DNA of 64,000 bases from Saussurea involucrata. Lineage: Eukaryota > Streptophyta > Magnoliopsida > Asterales > Asteraceae. Below, piece after piece: positions 45,947-57,200 of this stretch (its first letter is position 1; each line of letters begins with the position of its first letter). The notes under the pieces were generated by a model. The model was not told the DNA's origin. It was given only the letters and a program-made list of their open reading frames with translations, and made no database searches. The DNA lies in assembly GCA_033807775.1 (NCBI GenBank), contig CM066314.1, forward strand, positions 40,462,001-40,526,000, read 5' to 3'. The position numbers and the translations under genes were made by a program.

Positions 45947-47466
45947 TAGCAGTGTACCTGCACGATGCAGCGCGGGTGAATCACATATCCGAAACATTAG
46001 TTCAGTCACGCCTCATTTCGTATCAAGATTAACAACTAATATGTGAAATATCTTTATAGTGAAGTATAAAGATTCATGGGTAGAAAAGGAAAGAAAATGT
46101 AGTTTTCATCATTTTTTATTATGTTTCAAGGTCTTGTTTCTTTTTTAATACAATCCATAGAAAGGTTGTTTGTCTCAGACACAGGACAAAACATCCACCG
46201 AAAAGAGCTGGAAGATAGTATAGATAGGTAGGTGTGCATACACATGTGTGTATGTAGAACATCAATCTACGTGGCTAAATAAAACAAAACTGAACTTCAC
46301 ATCAAAGTGGTGGTTTTAGATAGATGTAGACTATTAGACATTTAAACCAGTCTAATTAATACCATACAATGAAGTGTAAGAACCACGGATCTACAATGAA
46401 TTGATGAATTTCTCAATTTTGCACACTTCTATGATATCCCAATTCCCACTTGTTTTACAAAATTACATATACTTGTGATATTTAATTTCAGTTTAATGAA
46501 ATCATATCAATAATAAAGATAAAAACTAAATTTCCATTTGACAAAGGAAATTAAGGGGTAATGTTACTTTCCTTGAAATTGAGGGACATATAGAAACTAC
46601 AATGTGCTGGATTAAAAACTACAAAAACCAAACATAAGAACAACAATCAATAGAATAAACTGCATGAGTACATAAATCAAGCTTACCAGATTGAATTGGA
46701 CCACCAATTGTAATCAATAAAAAAAACACTTCATGAGCAAAATGACCCTGTATAGAAAGAAAAACAAAACACAGCAAGAAAGATCCAAAAAACTGAAAAT
46801 GCAGAAAACAAAAATAGAGATTCAAAACTTCAGAAACGAAGAAGACAAAAAACCCTAATCTTTGACAGTCATAAGTCGAAAACAGAGAAGAGAGTGACCA
46901 AAATGAACACTTATATATTGCTTGTGTAATGTTTTTAAGAGATATGGACCTGTAAATAAACGCAATATGTTTCAGTAAATAAATATATATAAAAACATAT
47001 TCCGGTTTGGTCCTTAGGGACATAAAGAAATGACAAAAGAGGTGAGTAATAAGACTCACATTCCTATAACTGAACAAAAAGATCATATGCAACCAACAAA
47101 TTTTCATTATCTTCATATATGGTAAATGCATAAACCAACACAATCATAACTTCATGGCTTAAGCTAAGAGCACACATAGATTTTTGAAATAGTAAGAACT
47201 ACATGGCTTACCCATTGATAAACATCTTCTCTGCAGTACCATCCAGAGGACAACCACCCAATTATCATCAAGCTTTAGGCTGTTTATAACCTCCAACAAA
47301 TCCTTCACCTGTATAAACTACAATTTAAAAAATTCAATGCTATTGTACGGATCAATCATAAGAAGCATTGATTTGAACAGAAAGTTCAATATCTAATCCC
47401 ATCCAACCATCTAGGATAAAAGGTGATGGCACATTATGCATATGATTGCACGGGCACATTGCTAGT
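45947..47466. mobile_element. Small transposon-like element inserted in TA repeat
   Basis: TAGCAGTGTACCTGCACGAT at the left and GCACGGGCACATTGCTAG at the right are imperfect inverted ends, each bordered outside by (TA)n. This arrangement is common for short plant elements that insert into TA microsatellites. The interior has a 174-codon hydrophobic minus-strand frame (46619-47143) with no domain and AT-driven composition, which I do not regard as a gene. Confidence 0.5.
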
Positions 47467-47479
47467 ATATATATATATA

Positions 47480-47883
47480 TATCTCGTAAACCTAACCATA
47501 GAAGGGACTTGCTTGGATTTGATTTTGATATTGATTAATTCACATGAAATAACTAACAAAAAAACCCATATAAAAACTGATAACCCACAATCTATTGTTT
47601 TCATAGGTGAATCGTCATCCTCAACCATAGATAGAAAACTCACAGGTTTAACAAGATCTTGTGTTCTGCAGTATTTAAAAGCCCATTGCCACTACTACAA
47701 CCACAAATGAAGTTGACCGTGTTCAATCATGGATTGCTGAGTTTAGTCATAAGCATTCAAACAAGCCATCTTCTTCATCCCAACCGTTATTGTCATCGTT
47801 CCTTGTCTAATCAGAAAAATGAGGGCAACATAGATTGGAATTTTGAATCAAAGCCATCCTTCAAGGATGCAGAGTTGATGTAA
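47480..47883 (+). pseudogene. Possible fragment of an unidentified host gene
   Basis: Two code-like stretches on the plus strand look like the end of a plant protein. One frame reads VDRVQSWIAEFSHKHSNK and a serine-rich run to a TAA near 47809. Another, from about 47817, reads NEGNIDWNFESKPSFKDAEL and ends at TAA 47881-47883. They may be parts of one exon separated by a frameshift or short intron. I do not recognise the family. The location inside the outer MULE would make it captured cargo. Confidence 0.35.
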
Positions 47884-49491
47884 ATTGGTAATCTTTGTTC
47901 GAAATGTAATATCACATTCACATGTGAACTGTCATCGTTGTTTGGTTTGTCAATTTCTATTATTAGTTATCAAATGAAAAGAAAAAGATTAGATTTAAAG
48001 AAACTTTACATTTGAAAATTGATTGAATTAATAGAATATTTAGATGCAAATAAGTATGAACACTTACAATACAAGCAATACAAATGGTATATGATTGTTA
48101 TGTTTTGGTATAGGTAGACATGTAAACGAGTCGAGCTTTTAACGAGCTACACGATCTTGAGCTCATTTATCTCGAGCTAGTGCCTAAGAATTCTCGAGCT
48201 CGACAATACAAGACAAGCAAGCTGTAGCTTGAATGTTTGCAAAGATAATAAGAACATACTAAGTATTCAAAAATAAAGAAAACCCAGACAAAAGAGATTG
48301 TTAAGATACAAGACCCGTGAATTGATGTTTGTGACAATAAAAGATAATAAGTTGTAGGTGTGTAACTGAAGACAATAGGGGTAACTCATTTATAATAAGT
48401 TCAAGTACTAATATGTAAGGAAACCCAGATTAAGCACTTAAAGATTAAGAAAAAACTTGCACTTATCTAGACAATTAGTCATGCATATATAATTTATACA
48501 CCAATACTAAATGATAAAGTAGCTCTGCAATTGCATGTCTATCATGTCTTGTAAGTGGGTTCCACTGTGTGATTACTCACAAAATATAAACCTAATATTC
48601 AAGATTTCAAGTATATACTGAAACTTTATTTGATAAAAAAGGGGGCTCCTGACTTGCAGCAAAATTGGAACTTAATGATAAAAATGATGGGTTATTTGAC
48701 ATGTAAGAATTCAACAATGATAGAAAATCTTAATAAAAAAGTTGACTTACCCTAGATCAGACAATGTACCGATGATATGCAACCCATAATTGTTGTTGGA
48801 TGTGCCTTGAGCTCGAGAAGCATAAAAAACAAATTAAAGAACGAAGCATTCAACCACCATTTTTTGTTAAACCAACAATACGTAAGGAAAATATTTAAAA
48901 AATGTGTAAATGGTGGTGGGTTAAAAAAGGTGAGGCTCAGATCTGTAAACACAGTCGAACAAAGAGGATAAATCCCACATGGCTACAAACTTACTCGTTG
49001 ATTTCACTGCAAAGATGCAAATTATCTTTTAACTTTGATCAAATCCACTCGAAGGCATTCACATTCATCATTGCAACCTCTTGGAATTCATCAAATCTGA
49101 AAATAGTAATTTTCAACAAACCATAGGGATGAAAAACACAGTTTACTCAAATAATAATAATAATAATAATAATTCGATGAAACTACTGATGTCTGTGATT
49201 TGTGTGTCTGGAAAGAGCTTCTGAGCTGATGAGTTTCACCCGGTGCGAAAGAAATCCCAAATGCAGAAGAGTTACCTCACAGCCTCGATATTTTTTGGTA
49301 ACGACCTCCGATAATCTCCTGATGGGAAAATAAAAACAGAGATTAATCAAAAGCAGTGCCAAAATCGGTTTTGCAACTATCGATGTATTTAGCCTATTTG
49401 CAAAAACGATTTTTCGAATATGCTAAGGGAATCCATGATTTAAGCCACAAAAATGTTCCAATTGATGATTTTTACAAATAAAATGGCTACT
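47884..49491. other. No gene seen
   Basis: AT-rich DNA. A patch at 48125-48240 repeats GAGCT/CTCGAGCT words of a common short plant repeat. An (AAT)n run lies near 49151-49172. No coding region was recognised. Confidence 0.45.
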
Positions 49492-49659
49492 TTAGAAGTT
49501 TAAATCTACAATTGTTTTGCTCATGCTTTCATTTAAAGAGTCACATAGAGAGCGAAAAACAATGCAGTCGTCTCCAGCTAAGCTCCCATTTAAAGCAAGC
49601 ATCAGATACCAAACAAAGAGCAGAGCAAAAAGGGAAACAATATTTTTTGGTAGAATGAA

Positions 49660-50932
49660 GGCAACGGCCATAGAGAAACTTAACGAACATATCCACATTA
49701 GTAGGATACTTAAAAACGACAAGGCTAAAGAGATAGCAGCGGTTGAACCACCCATTAAAATTGATGTAACCCATATCATCATGGATTGCAAGATCGCCGA
49801 ATTGTAGAGCATGTTGGCTAAACGTTGACGAAATACAACCATGTACGTTCCCTGAAATTGGTATGTCAAAAAAAAAATCATCATGCAAACTTTCAACTAA
49901 TCATCACATGAGAGTTTTAAAAACAGAAAAACATACCAAAATGTCGAAATATATGGCAGTATCGCCATCACTTTTCTCATTGGCTGCCATTGCTTTGCCT
50001 TTAGAAAGTTGAGATGATGCAGCAGTATGAAGGAGAAAAGCAAGCATATTTTCTCCAAGATGCTTAAGGGAACCTGGTTTTAAAAGCTTTAACTTGTCGT
50101 TCTGCAATTACAAAGAGAATATATGATCACTTTAATTTGAAAGTATTTATAAAAGACTAATACTTATGGTGTTTAAAACCTTAACAATACCTTTGTGTGA
50201 TATACAGCAGTATTGTCTGCATAAGCAAAGTCAAGCCCAGAAAGACCAGCAACCTCTTTGTACACTTGAAAATCAGTAGCAGATTTGATGACACCTGAAG
50301 TAAAAAGATCTTACGGCACTAAAGAAAAATGGAACATAAAGATCTGGAGCTAAGATATGACATATATGATATTTTTCCGCTTAATAAAGAAAAAGAGAAG
50401 AAAAGAATACACACCTGAGCAAGAATTTGACCAGATGGGTATTTCGCTACCAATGCATAGTTCTCAATAGCCCACGGATCAGGACCGTTTGAAATATAGC
50501 AGATGTTCCTCCAATGGCCATGGCCTCCAAGTCAATAGCCATACGTATAGTACTACTCCATGGATGCTGCAACGATTGTATAAATTATCACCCCGGAAAA
50601 ACAAAACATATTAACATAAGCAAAGGTATAGAGCAGGATGAAACCTGAGTTATAAAGCTATGGGCCCCATTCAAGCCCTCTTCCTCCCCAGTATTGAACA
50701 AGAAAATAACAGAACTCTTGAAGCCATGAGCCCAATGAGAGACTCCTCGAGCGAGTTCCAGCATTACAGCTACACATGAACTGCAGTCACCAGCTCCTTC
50801 CCTTTATGAACATAAAGGTCCATATTCATTTTAAGTTAATCTTATTCAAACTAAAATAGGTGGTGAATGCAAAAGGCTTACCCTGAGAAGACGGTATCTA
50901 TGTGAGAAGAGACCACAAGCATCTACATACCT
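49660..50932 (-). pseudogene. Captured internal exons of an ERMP1-like M28 metallopeptidase gene
   Basis: ERMP1-like proteins are multi-pass membrane M28-family zinc peptidases of the endoplasmic reticulum. Six exons are in order with GT-AG borders: 50932-50882 (SSHIDTV, zinc His/Asp region), 50801-50645 (GAGDCSSCVAVMLELARG, NTGEEEGLNGAHSF, zinc-binding and catalytic Glu), 50566-50415 (HPWSSTIR, DLEAMAIGGTSA, then DPWAIENYALVAKYPSGQ in a second frame), about 50312-50191 (VIKSATDFQVYKEVAGLSGL), 50101-49937 (LLKPGSLKHLGENMLAFLL) and 49851 to about 49660 (YMVVFRQRLANMLYN, hydrophobic helices). The N-terminal and most C-terminal exons are absent. Exon 3 has a frameshift near 50490. Active-site residues remain, but the copy is truncated at both ends, fitting capture by the surrounding MULE. 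Confidence 0.88.
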
Positions 50933-52021
50933 TCACTCTCGGCTGGTTTTTGCATCTGCATCCCTCCCTATCGCCTGAATCTGCATCTACATATCGCTGT
51001 TAAATGGATCCAACAAACACAAGGTAAGAAGGTATTATTTACAAATTGCAAGGTAAACTCGGATTCCAAGATAAAACCTTACCTGGACCGAAACCAAATC
51101 TCACCAATCTAGAACCGATTGAAGCCAAAAACCTAAATTCATTCCAAACCAAAAACTTGAACTAAATTCAAAAGATCTCACTGTTGCAAGAATTTAGCCA
51201 ACACATTTAAAGCTTTAGCTAGATTCAAAATAAATTTTCATTTTATCAGTGCAAAACCAAATTCAACAAATGATGCAATACTTCAGACAACTAAAATAAA
51301 ACCTTACTCAGAGATATAGAGGATCGAGAGGAGGCATGACTATATATCTTAAAGCCTGCATCTTGTGGAAGGGGAAGAAAACCAAGAGTTCATAAAACAT
51401 CAAGACCTGAGGGTTTCCCCAAAACATCACAGATGAGTCAAAAGCCACAAATAATGAAAGATGAAAACTTCAAAAAAGAAGAATGAGAAGGAAGAGATGC
51501 ATAACGTACGACCTAGAAACCGGAAAGAATACTCACCGGAAGCGAGGGAGAGGGACGTAGCAACGGAGGCCGGAGGGAGGAGAATGAGACGAAGGAGAGA
51601 GCGCTGGGTTTAGGTTTTGAATTTTGAATTCAAATTGGGAACTGAAAAGCAAATCTGCTACTGAAAATATGCGCTAGGTTTCACTTTTGTGTGATGTTGG
51701 TGGAGGTGTATTAGGAAGTTGTACATCATGCTTTTTTAGTTGTAAATTCATAGTTTTTTGAAAATCATGCTTAAAATGATTGTACCATATGCATTAAAAC
51801 TTGTTTTTAAGAGTTTTGTTGTATATGCTTATATAGGTAGTAATAGATATATATAATATTAATATAATAATATAAATCTACTGTTTATAATGTAAAATCA
51901 AAGAAATACTAAAAGACCAAAATACCCTCAAATTAACAGACTTATTTAATAGTAGTTAGTCATAGGGACCAAAATGAAATAAAGTGGCAACTATGATGAC
52001 TAAAATTGTAATTAGTTTAAA
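50933..52021. other. No gene seen; right arm of outer MULE at the end
   Basis: The stretch 51510-51620 is purine-rich and could be captured 5' flanking sequence. From about 51900 the right inverted repeat of the outer MULE begins. No coding region was recognised. Confidence 0.45.
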
Positions 52022-52924
52022 GAGTAAACTGCAATTTTGGTCCCTGTGGTATGTTGTTTTTCTCACTTTTGGTCCCAATAAAATTTTTATTGCAAGAAAA
52101 ACCCTGTGGTATGCAAAAGTGCTCGATTTTGGTCCCTAGGGAGTAACACCGTTAGTTGCAGCTGTTAAATGCCCCCATGTGCCTTGCACATGAGGGTATA
52201 TATGTCTTTTACAAACACCAAACTAGAGGTGGCAAAAACTGACACGACACGCTAACCCGACACGAACCCGACACGAAATAAACGGGTTTGGGTAATACAT
52301 TTCAACCCGTTTAAGTAAACGGGTTGACACAACACGACACGAAAATTAAACGGGTAATGTTAGGGTTAAAAAATTCAACTCGAAATTGACCCGTTTAACC
52401 CGTTTAAATTAGGCCATTCTTTGAAAAAAACATATATTAGTAAAAAATTTAACTCGAAATTGGTACGCAATTTTGATTATTTATATAAATATGCAATTTT
52501 GGATTATTTTAGAGTAAACAGATTATTAATGAATTATTTAAGAGTAACAAATTTATTAATTTTAGTTGCCAAACGTAAACAAATTATTACTTAAGTAAAA
52601 TTTTATCATTTTACTAAATATGTTTTTTTAAATCATGTGATATTTATTTATTTAATATATAATATAATTATTATATTTTAAATAAATAGTATAATAACGA
52701 AATAGTAAATTGCAATTTTGGTCCCTGGTGTTTGTAAAAGACATATATACCCTCATGTGCAAGGCACATGGGGGCATTTAACAGCTGCAATTAACGGTGT
52801 TACTCATCAGGGACCAAAATCGAGCACTTTTGCATACCACATGGTTTTTCTTGCAATAAAAATTTCCTGGGGACCAAAAGTGAGAAAAATAACATACCAC
52901 AGGGACCAAAATTGCAGTTTACTC
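52022..52924. mobile_element. Short MULE derivative with perfect 9-bp duplication
   Basis: GAGTAAACTGCAATTTTGG and its complement at 52906-52924 begin inverted repeats of about 190 bp (GGTCCC, TTATTGCAAGAAAAACC, TTGCACATGAGGGTATATAT). The flanks are TAGTTTAAA on both sides (52013-52021 and 52925-52933). The centre holds an insertion rich in CGGGTT/AACCCG and CACGAC words. It has no coding capacity. Confidence 0.92.
52224..52440. repeat. hAT-like MITE fragment rich in AACCCG/CGGGTT
   Basis: It begins TAGAGGTGGCAAAAACTGAC, a start common in hAT-derived plant repeats, and continues with ACACGACACG, AACCCGACACG and AAACGGGTT words in both orientations. The right end is not clear. Confidence 0.5.
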
Positions 52925-53300
52925 TAGTTTAAAATAAAGATTAGAGTTGATAGTAGGTGATAACTATAAGGACCAAAAGTGTAATTTACTAAAGTAAATG
53001 AACGAAAAGAGTAAATTACATAAATCGTCCCTGTGGTATGGTCACTTTTTGGATATAGTCCCTAAAACGAAAAAATTACACTGAGCGTCCCTGTGGTTCG
53101 ACTAACCGCACGCAGAGAGTCCCTCCCTCTAACGTCGTCTAATCTGGCACCGTTAATGTCCCCACTCGTCTAAAATCAGAGGGGTAAAATCGTCTTTCCA
53201 CCTTTTCTCTCTCATTTAAATCATTTAAGCAAATCTCTCTCTGCTAATTCTCCTCAACGGTCCTCTTTCACTTCTCTTTCACTCCTCTTTTGCTCCACCT

Positions 53301-53653
53301 ATGAAGAGATGCAGTTGTGGATCAGATGCAGTTGTGAGAACTTCGTGGACCTCATCAAACCCAGGAAGACGTTTTTATTGTTGTTCAAGAAAGGTATTTC
53401 ATTTTCTTCATCTTTGTGATACAGGGATTGGATTTTCCCTAATTTCTCCATCTTCAATTTCCATGATAAATAGGAAAGAAGCTGTGGTTTCATTGATTGG
53501 TATGACCCAGCTTTGTGTGATCGATCAAAGATGATTATTCCAGGGTTGTTAAAGTCGAAGAACAAGGTGGAACAAGAAAATCGCAGACTGAAGTTGCTGT
53601 TGTGTCTAACATGGTTGGCGATTGGAGTGTTTTTTGTATTTTGGTTGACCTAA
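53301..53653 (+). CDS. GRF-type zinc-finger protein with C-terminal membrane segment
   Basis: Exon 1 is 53301-53393 (31 codons), the intron is 53394-53473 (GT...TAG), and exon 2 is 53474-53653, for a 90-residue protein. Exon 1 gives KRCSCGSDAVVRTSWTSSNP and GRRFYCC; exon 2 begins ERSCGFIDWYDPALCDRSKM. Together these form a GRF zinc finger (C.C...C...C with the GRRFYCC core), a single-strand nucleic-acid-binding module. A basic, coiled-coil-like segment follows (KSKNKVEQENRRLKLLL), then a hydrophobic C-terminus (LTWLAIGVFFVFWLT) that could span a membrane. Phase 0 splicing keeps the finger intact and no lesion is seen. It lies 290 bp inside the MULE terminus and runs towards the transposase. 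Its role in the element is unknown; it occupies the place of mudrB in MuDR but is unrelated in sequence. Confidence 0.85.
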
Positions 53654-54207
53654 ATTGTTGTAATAGGCCAACTATTGGTTAATGTAAGTTTTTGTTGTTT
53701 TGGTTAGGCTAACTATAAGTTAATGAGTGTTTTTGTTGTTTAATGTAATCTCAGATTGGTTATTGTAAGATCAAGTGGTTTAATGTAATATTTTTGATTT
53801 GTTTAAACTCAAATTGTGGAATGTATACTAATACAATTTGCTTAATGTAATAAGTTCATTTTGTTTAAACTCAACAAGTTTCATAAGCAACAATTTGCAT
53901 AACCAAGAAGTTGCATAACCAACAGTTTGCATAACCAACAATTTGCATAACCAACAGTTTCCATAAGCAACACTTTGCATAACCAACAGTTTCCATAAGC
54001 AACAATTTATATATACTATTGTTTGATCCTATAAAGTATTTACATGTACATCCAAAAAACAACCAAAAACAGGGGATCCCATAAACTATTGTTACTGCCT
54101 AACAACCACATCCAAAAACAACAACCACCATCATTAAACAAGATCTATTGTTTGCATCACTAATAACCAAAAGCTATTGTTAATCATTAAATTACATAAG
54201 AACCACA
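53654..54207. other. Spacer between converging MULE genes
   Basis: AT-rich DNA with repeated GGTTAATGTAA words on the left and the minisatellite described separately. Both genes would terminate here. Confidence 0.5.
53878..54010. repeat. Minisatellite, ~18-bp unit
   Basis: GTTTGCATAACCAACA-type units (variants with CATAAGCAACA) repeat about seven times immediately downstream of the transposase gene. Confidence 0.88.
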
Positions 54208-57200
54208 TCATGGGGCTTGTCCCTTGCAGCTCCTAGAGTTATGACCTTGTTGCCTGTATTTCAGACATGTTACTGTCTTTCCAACTCTTTTCAGCTTCCT
54301 TCCTGAGTCAGTCACCTCTCCAACAACCTTCTTCCTCTTCTTCTTTGGCCTACCAACTTGAGTGTGATGGGTGGGTGGAATCAAAGTGGTTGAGCAAGTA
54401 GACTTCACCCACAGCATCCTTCCATTAATTGGTTCCAGCTTGTAACTATACATATGTTTCCATGTATCCAACCAATAAGCTTGATGCACCCAGTTCTCAA
54501 GAATTTCAGCTTGTTCTCCATTTCTATGCATATTCCATATACATGCAACAGCATGTTTGCATGGAATTCCAGTGATCTCCCATTTCCTGCAAGAACACCA
54601 TTTTCCCCTTACATCTACAATGCATTGGTCCATCCATGGACCACTAACCTGGTATCTGCATTCACCATTCCACATGACTTGGTAATCCATAGCTTCCTTC
54701 TTGATCTGATCAAATACTTTTGTCACATTTGGAGTGAAGGGGCCTTGTGCTTTGTCAATTAGGGTCTGCACATTTGCTATTCTCTTCATGATGTATTGCC
54801 TTATATACTTCAAACAGGTGATAATGGGTTTGTCCCTTCCTTCCACTAATTGTTTGTTGAATACCTCATAGATGTTGTTCAACAACACATCTGTATGACT
54901 TCTTCCTGTAATTTATAATACAATTGTAAGTAACATGTGTTAATTAAGCAACATATCTTAAAAACCAACTTAAATAAGCCCAAGTACCTGTAAAATGAGA
55001 CCTGGCCCAATGATGAGGGGGTATCAGCTTCAACCAATTAAATGTTTGTTCATTCACCATCTTCAGATGCTCCATATCACGATCAAACTCCTGGACAGTG
55101 GTTGCTGAGGCACACTTCCACAACAAATCCTTGTACAGTTTACCTTTCCAAGTCTTCTTCATATTTTCATGGATGTGCCTTAGGCAAAACCTGTGTTCTG
55201 CACAAGGGAATACCTGTGCAATTGCAGGTACTATTCCCTACAAGTCACACAAACATATATATTTAAGAGTAAAACAAATATACTAATATAATAACTAAGA
55301 GATGTATAGAATAGAAAAGTACATTTTGTCTGTCAATAATCAATGTGAAATTGGAATTTCTTGTCAGATCTAGATCATCTCCTAAGCAACTTAAAACCAG
55401 GTCCATGAATCTGTGTTTTCTGCCTCAACAATGGCGTTTGCAAGGGGGTATGTGCCATTGTTGGAATCAATTCCAACAGCTGTGAGAATCTGTCCAGGAA
55501 AAGGACCTTTCATGAAGGCTCCATCCAACCCTAAAAAATCTCTCATGCCAGCCTTGAAACCCCTCTTCAAAGACCCAAGACACACGTACACCCTCTTGAA
55601 TCTTCTTGTTTCAATTGATGGGTTAGGGTCCACCTCAACCTCTAACTTGACAGTTGTGTCAACATTTGTTCTCTGAACTTCAAGAAGGTAGTCCCTCAAA
55701 CTCTTGTACTTCTCAACATAGTCTCCACGAAGTTTGTTCAAAGCCATTGCCTTTGCTCTATGTGATTTCACCCTTGAACAGTTTTGCTCATACTTTTTCT
55801 GTATATCCATTTGAACAGCCTTGACAGGGATATCTGGATTGTGAATTAGGGTATCAACTAGATTTTGGGATAGGAAAGAAGTTGTACACGCCTTAACAGA
55901 TCTTGTTTGGAGACATTTATGGGTCTCCACATATGTTTTGACCATCCAATTCACTTCATTTTTACCTTTGAAACCAGTAGGACCCAAGGACATGAGGGCC
56001 CACTGTTTGATTCTTTTTTCCCTAAGCTTGGACCACATTGACTTTCTTTTCTCAAATCTGGTAGGGTGCCTTTACAAACAGCCCTTAGCCTCACTGAATC
56101 ATTCTTAATTACCTGAATCTGCCTTCTAGTTAATAGTGCATGCATATCAATCATTTTTTTAATGCCATCTTTGGTACCAAATACCTTACCAACATAAAAA
56201 CTGGGAACCCCTTCTGTTTTTTCACTTTCAGCCCTTTCCATCCTAATTTGTTTCAACTTTCTTTTCCTTTCCATCTCCAAATCTGACTCATCTGTGTGGC
56301 TTTCAAAATTATCATGATCCAATGCATCAACAACAATGTTGTTTCCTTCTCCAGCCACTTGTAACTCCCTCCTACCAATCCACTTTGCTTCAACATCTGT
56401 GTGTATGTCAAAGGCCCTGATGTCTATGTCTACTTTGTCCACTTCATCCACAATGTAATCACTATCATCACTGTCATCACTCTGGCAGTCATCACTCTGT
56501 ACATTATTACTCTCGTGATCACTTGCATATGCTCTTTCAGTTCTATTGGGGTCAAATTCATAATCTCGCAAATCATTAAATTCAGGTGAAAACAATCCTT
56601 GGGTTTCAAGTTTATCAAACAAATCATTGAATTGGAAATCCATTACATTGACATGATTATGATCTAATTCAGTGAAATCTAGGTGGACTTGATCCATTAC
56701 ATTGACATGATTATGATCCAATTCAGTGGCATCTAGGTGGACTTGATCACCCAATTCAGTGGCATCTAGGTGGACTTGATCACCCAATTCAGTGGCATTT
56801 AGGTGGACTTGATCACCTATTTCAGTGGCATTATGTTGGACTTGATCACCTAATTCAGTGGCACTTTGTTGGACTTGATCACCTATCTCATTTGTATTTT
56901 GTTGGACTTGATCACTATTGTCATGCCATTCAAGCATTAGTCTCTTCCTGCAAGAGCTAACAACTCCCCCATGCACCTTTTTCTTGAGTCTACTTAACTC
57001 AGGTGAAGGATTTTCTTCAATCTCTTCTATAATAACATTAGTACCCCTAGGACTAGTCAAATAAGTACCCACCATACTTTTCCATTGTTCAGTGTATATT
57101 TCAAACACTCTGCATTCAGGAACATATTTCAACATGTTTATCACATCCTGATCATTTCCCAAGGCTCTTAGACCAAAGTCCAAGTCCCAACCAGGGATTC

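Larger units (their letters stand above)
29913..52989. mobile_element. Old Pack-MULE-like element containing nested transposons
   Basis: The left terminus (29913, GAGTAAATTACATTTTTGG, then CACCTACTATC, TTAATTACCATTTTGGTCA, CTATTAAATAGGTC) matches in inverse orientation the sequence ending at about 52989. This holds once the 52022-52924 insertion is removed from the right copy and the 30080-42524, 42566-43840 and 43904-45104 insertions from the left copy. Similarity continues for about 200-250 bp at roughly three-quarters identity by eye. Flanks TAAAGTTAA (29904-29912) and TAAAGTAAA (52990-52998) agree at 8 of 9 bases, consistent with a MULE 9-bp duplication. Original cargo would be about 45105-51900, including ERMP1-like exons. 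The nesting is read directly; the claim of a single outer element is inference. Confidence 0.72.

Noticed and set aside
46619..47143. 174-codon hydrophobic frame that could be a membrane protein
   Set aside because: AT-rich DNA read in a phenylalanine-rich frame; no start context, domain or homologous pattern.
49492..49659. Extension of the ERMP1-like exon to the end of its open frame
   Set aside because: Beyond about 49660 the reading no longer resembles the family, and the capture boundary or intron is probably there.
53878..54010. CRISPR-like array
   Set aside because: Units are contiguous, degenerate and without unique spacers, in a plant transposon; it is a minisatellite.
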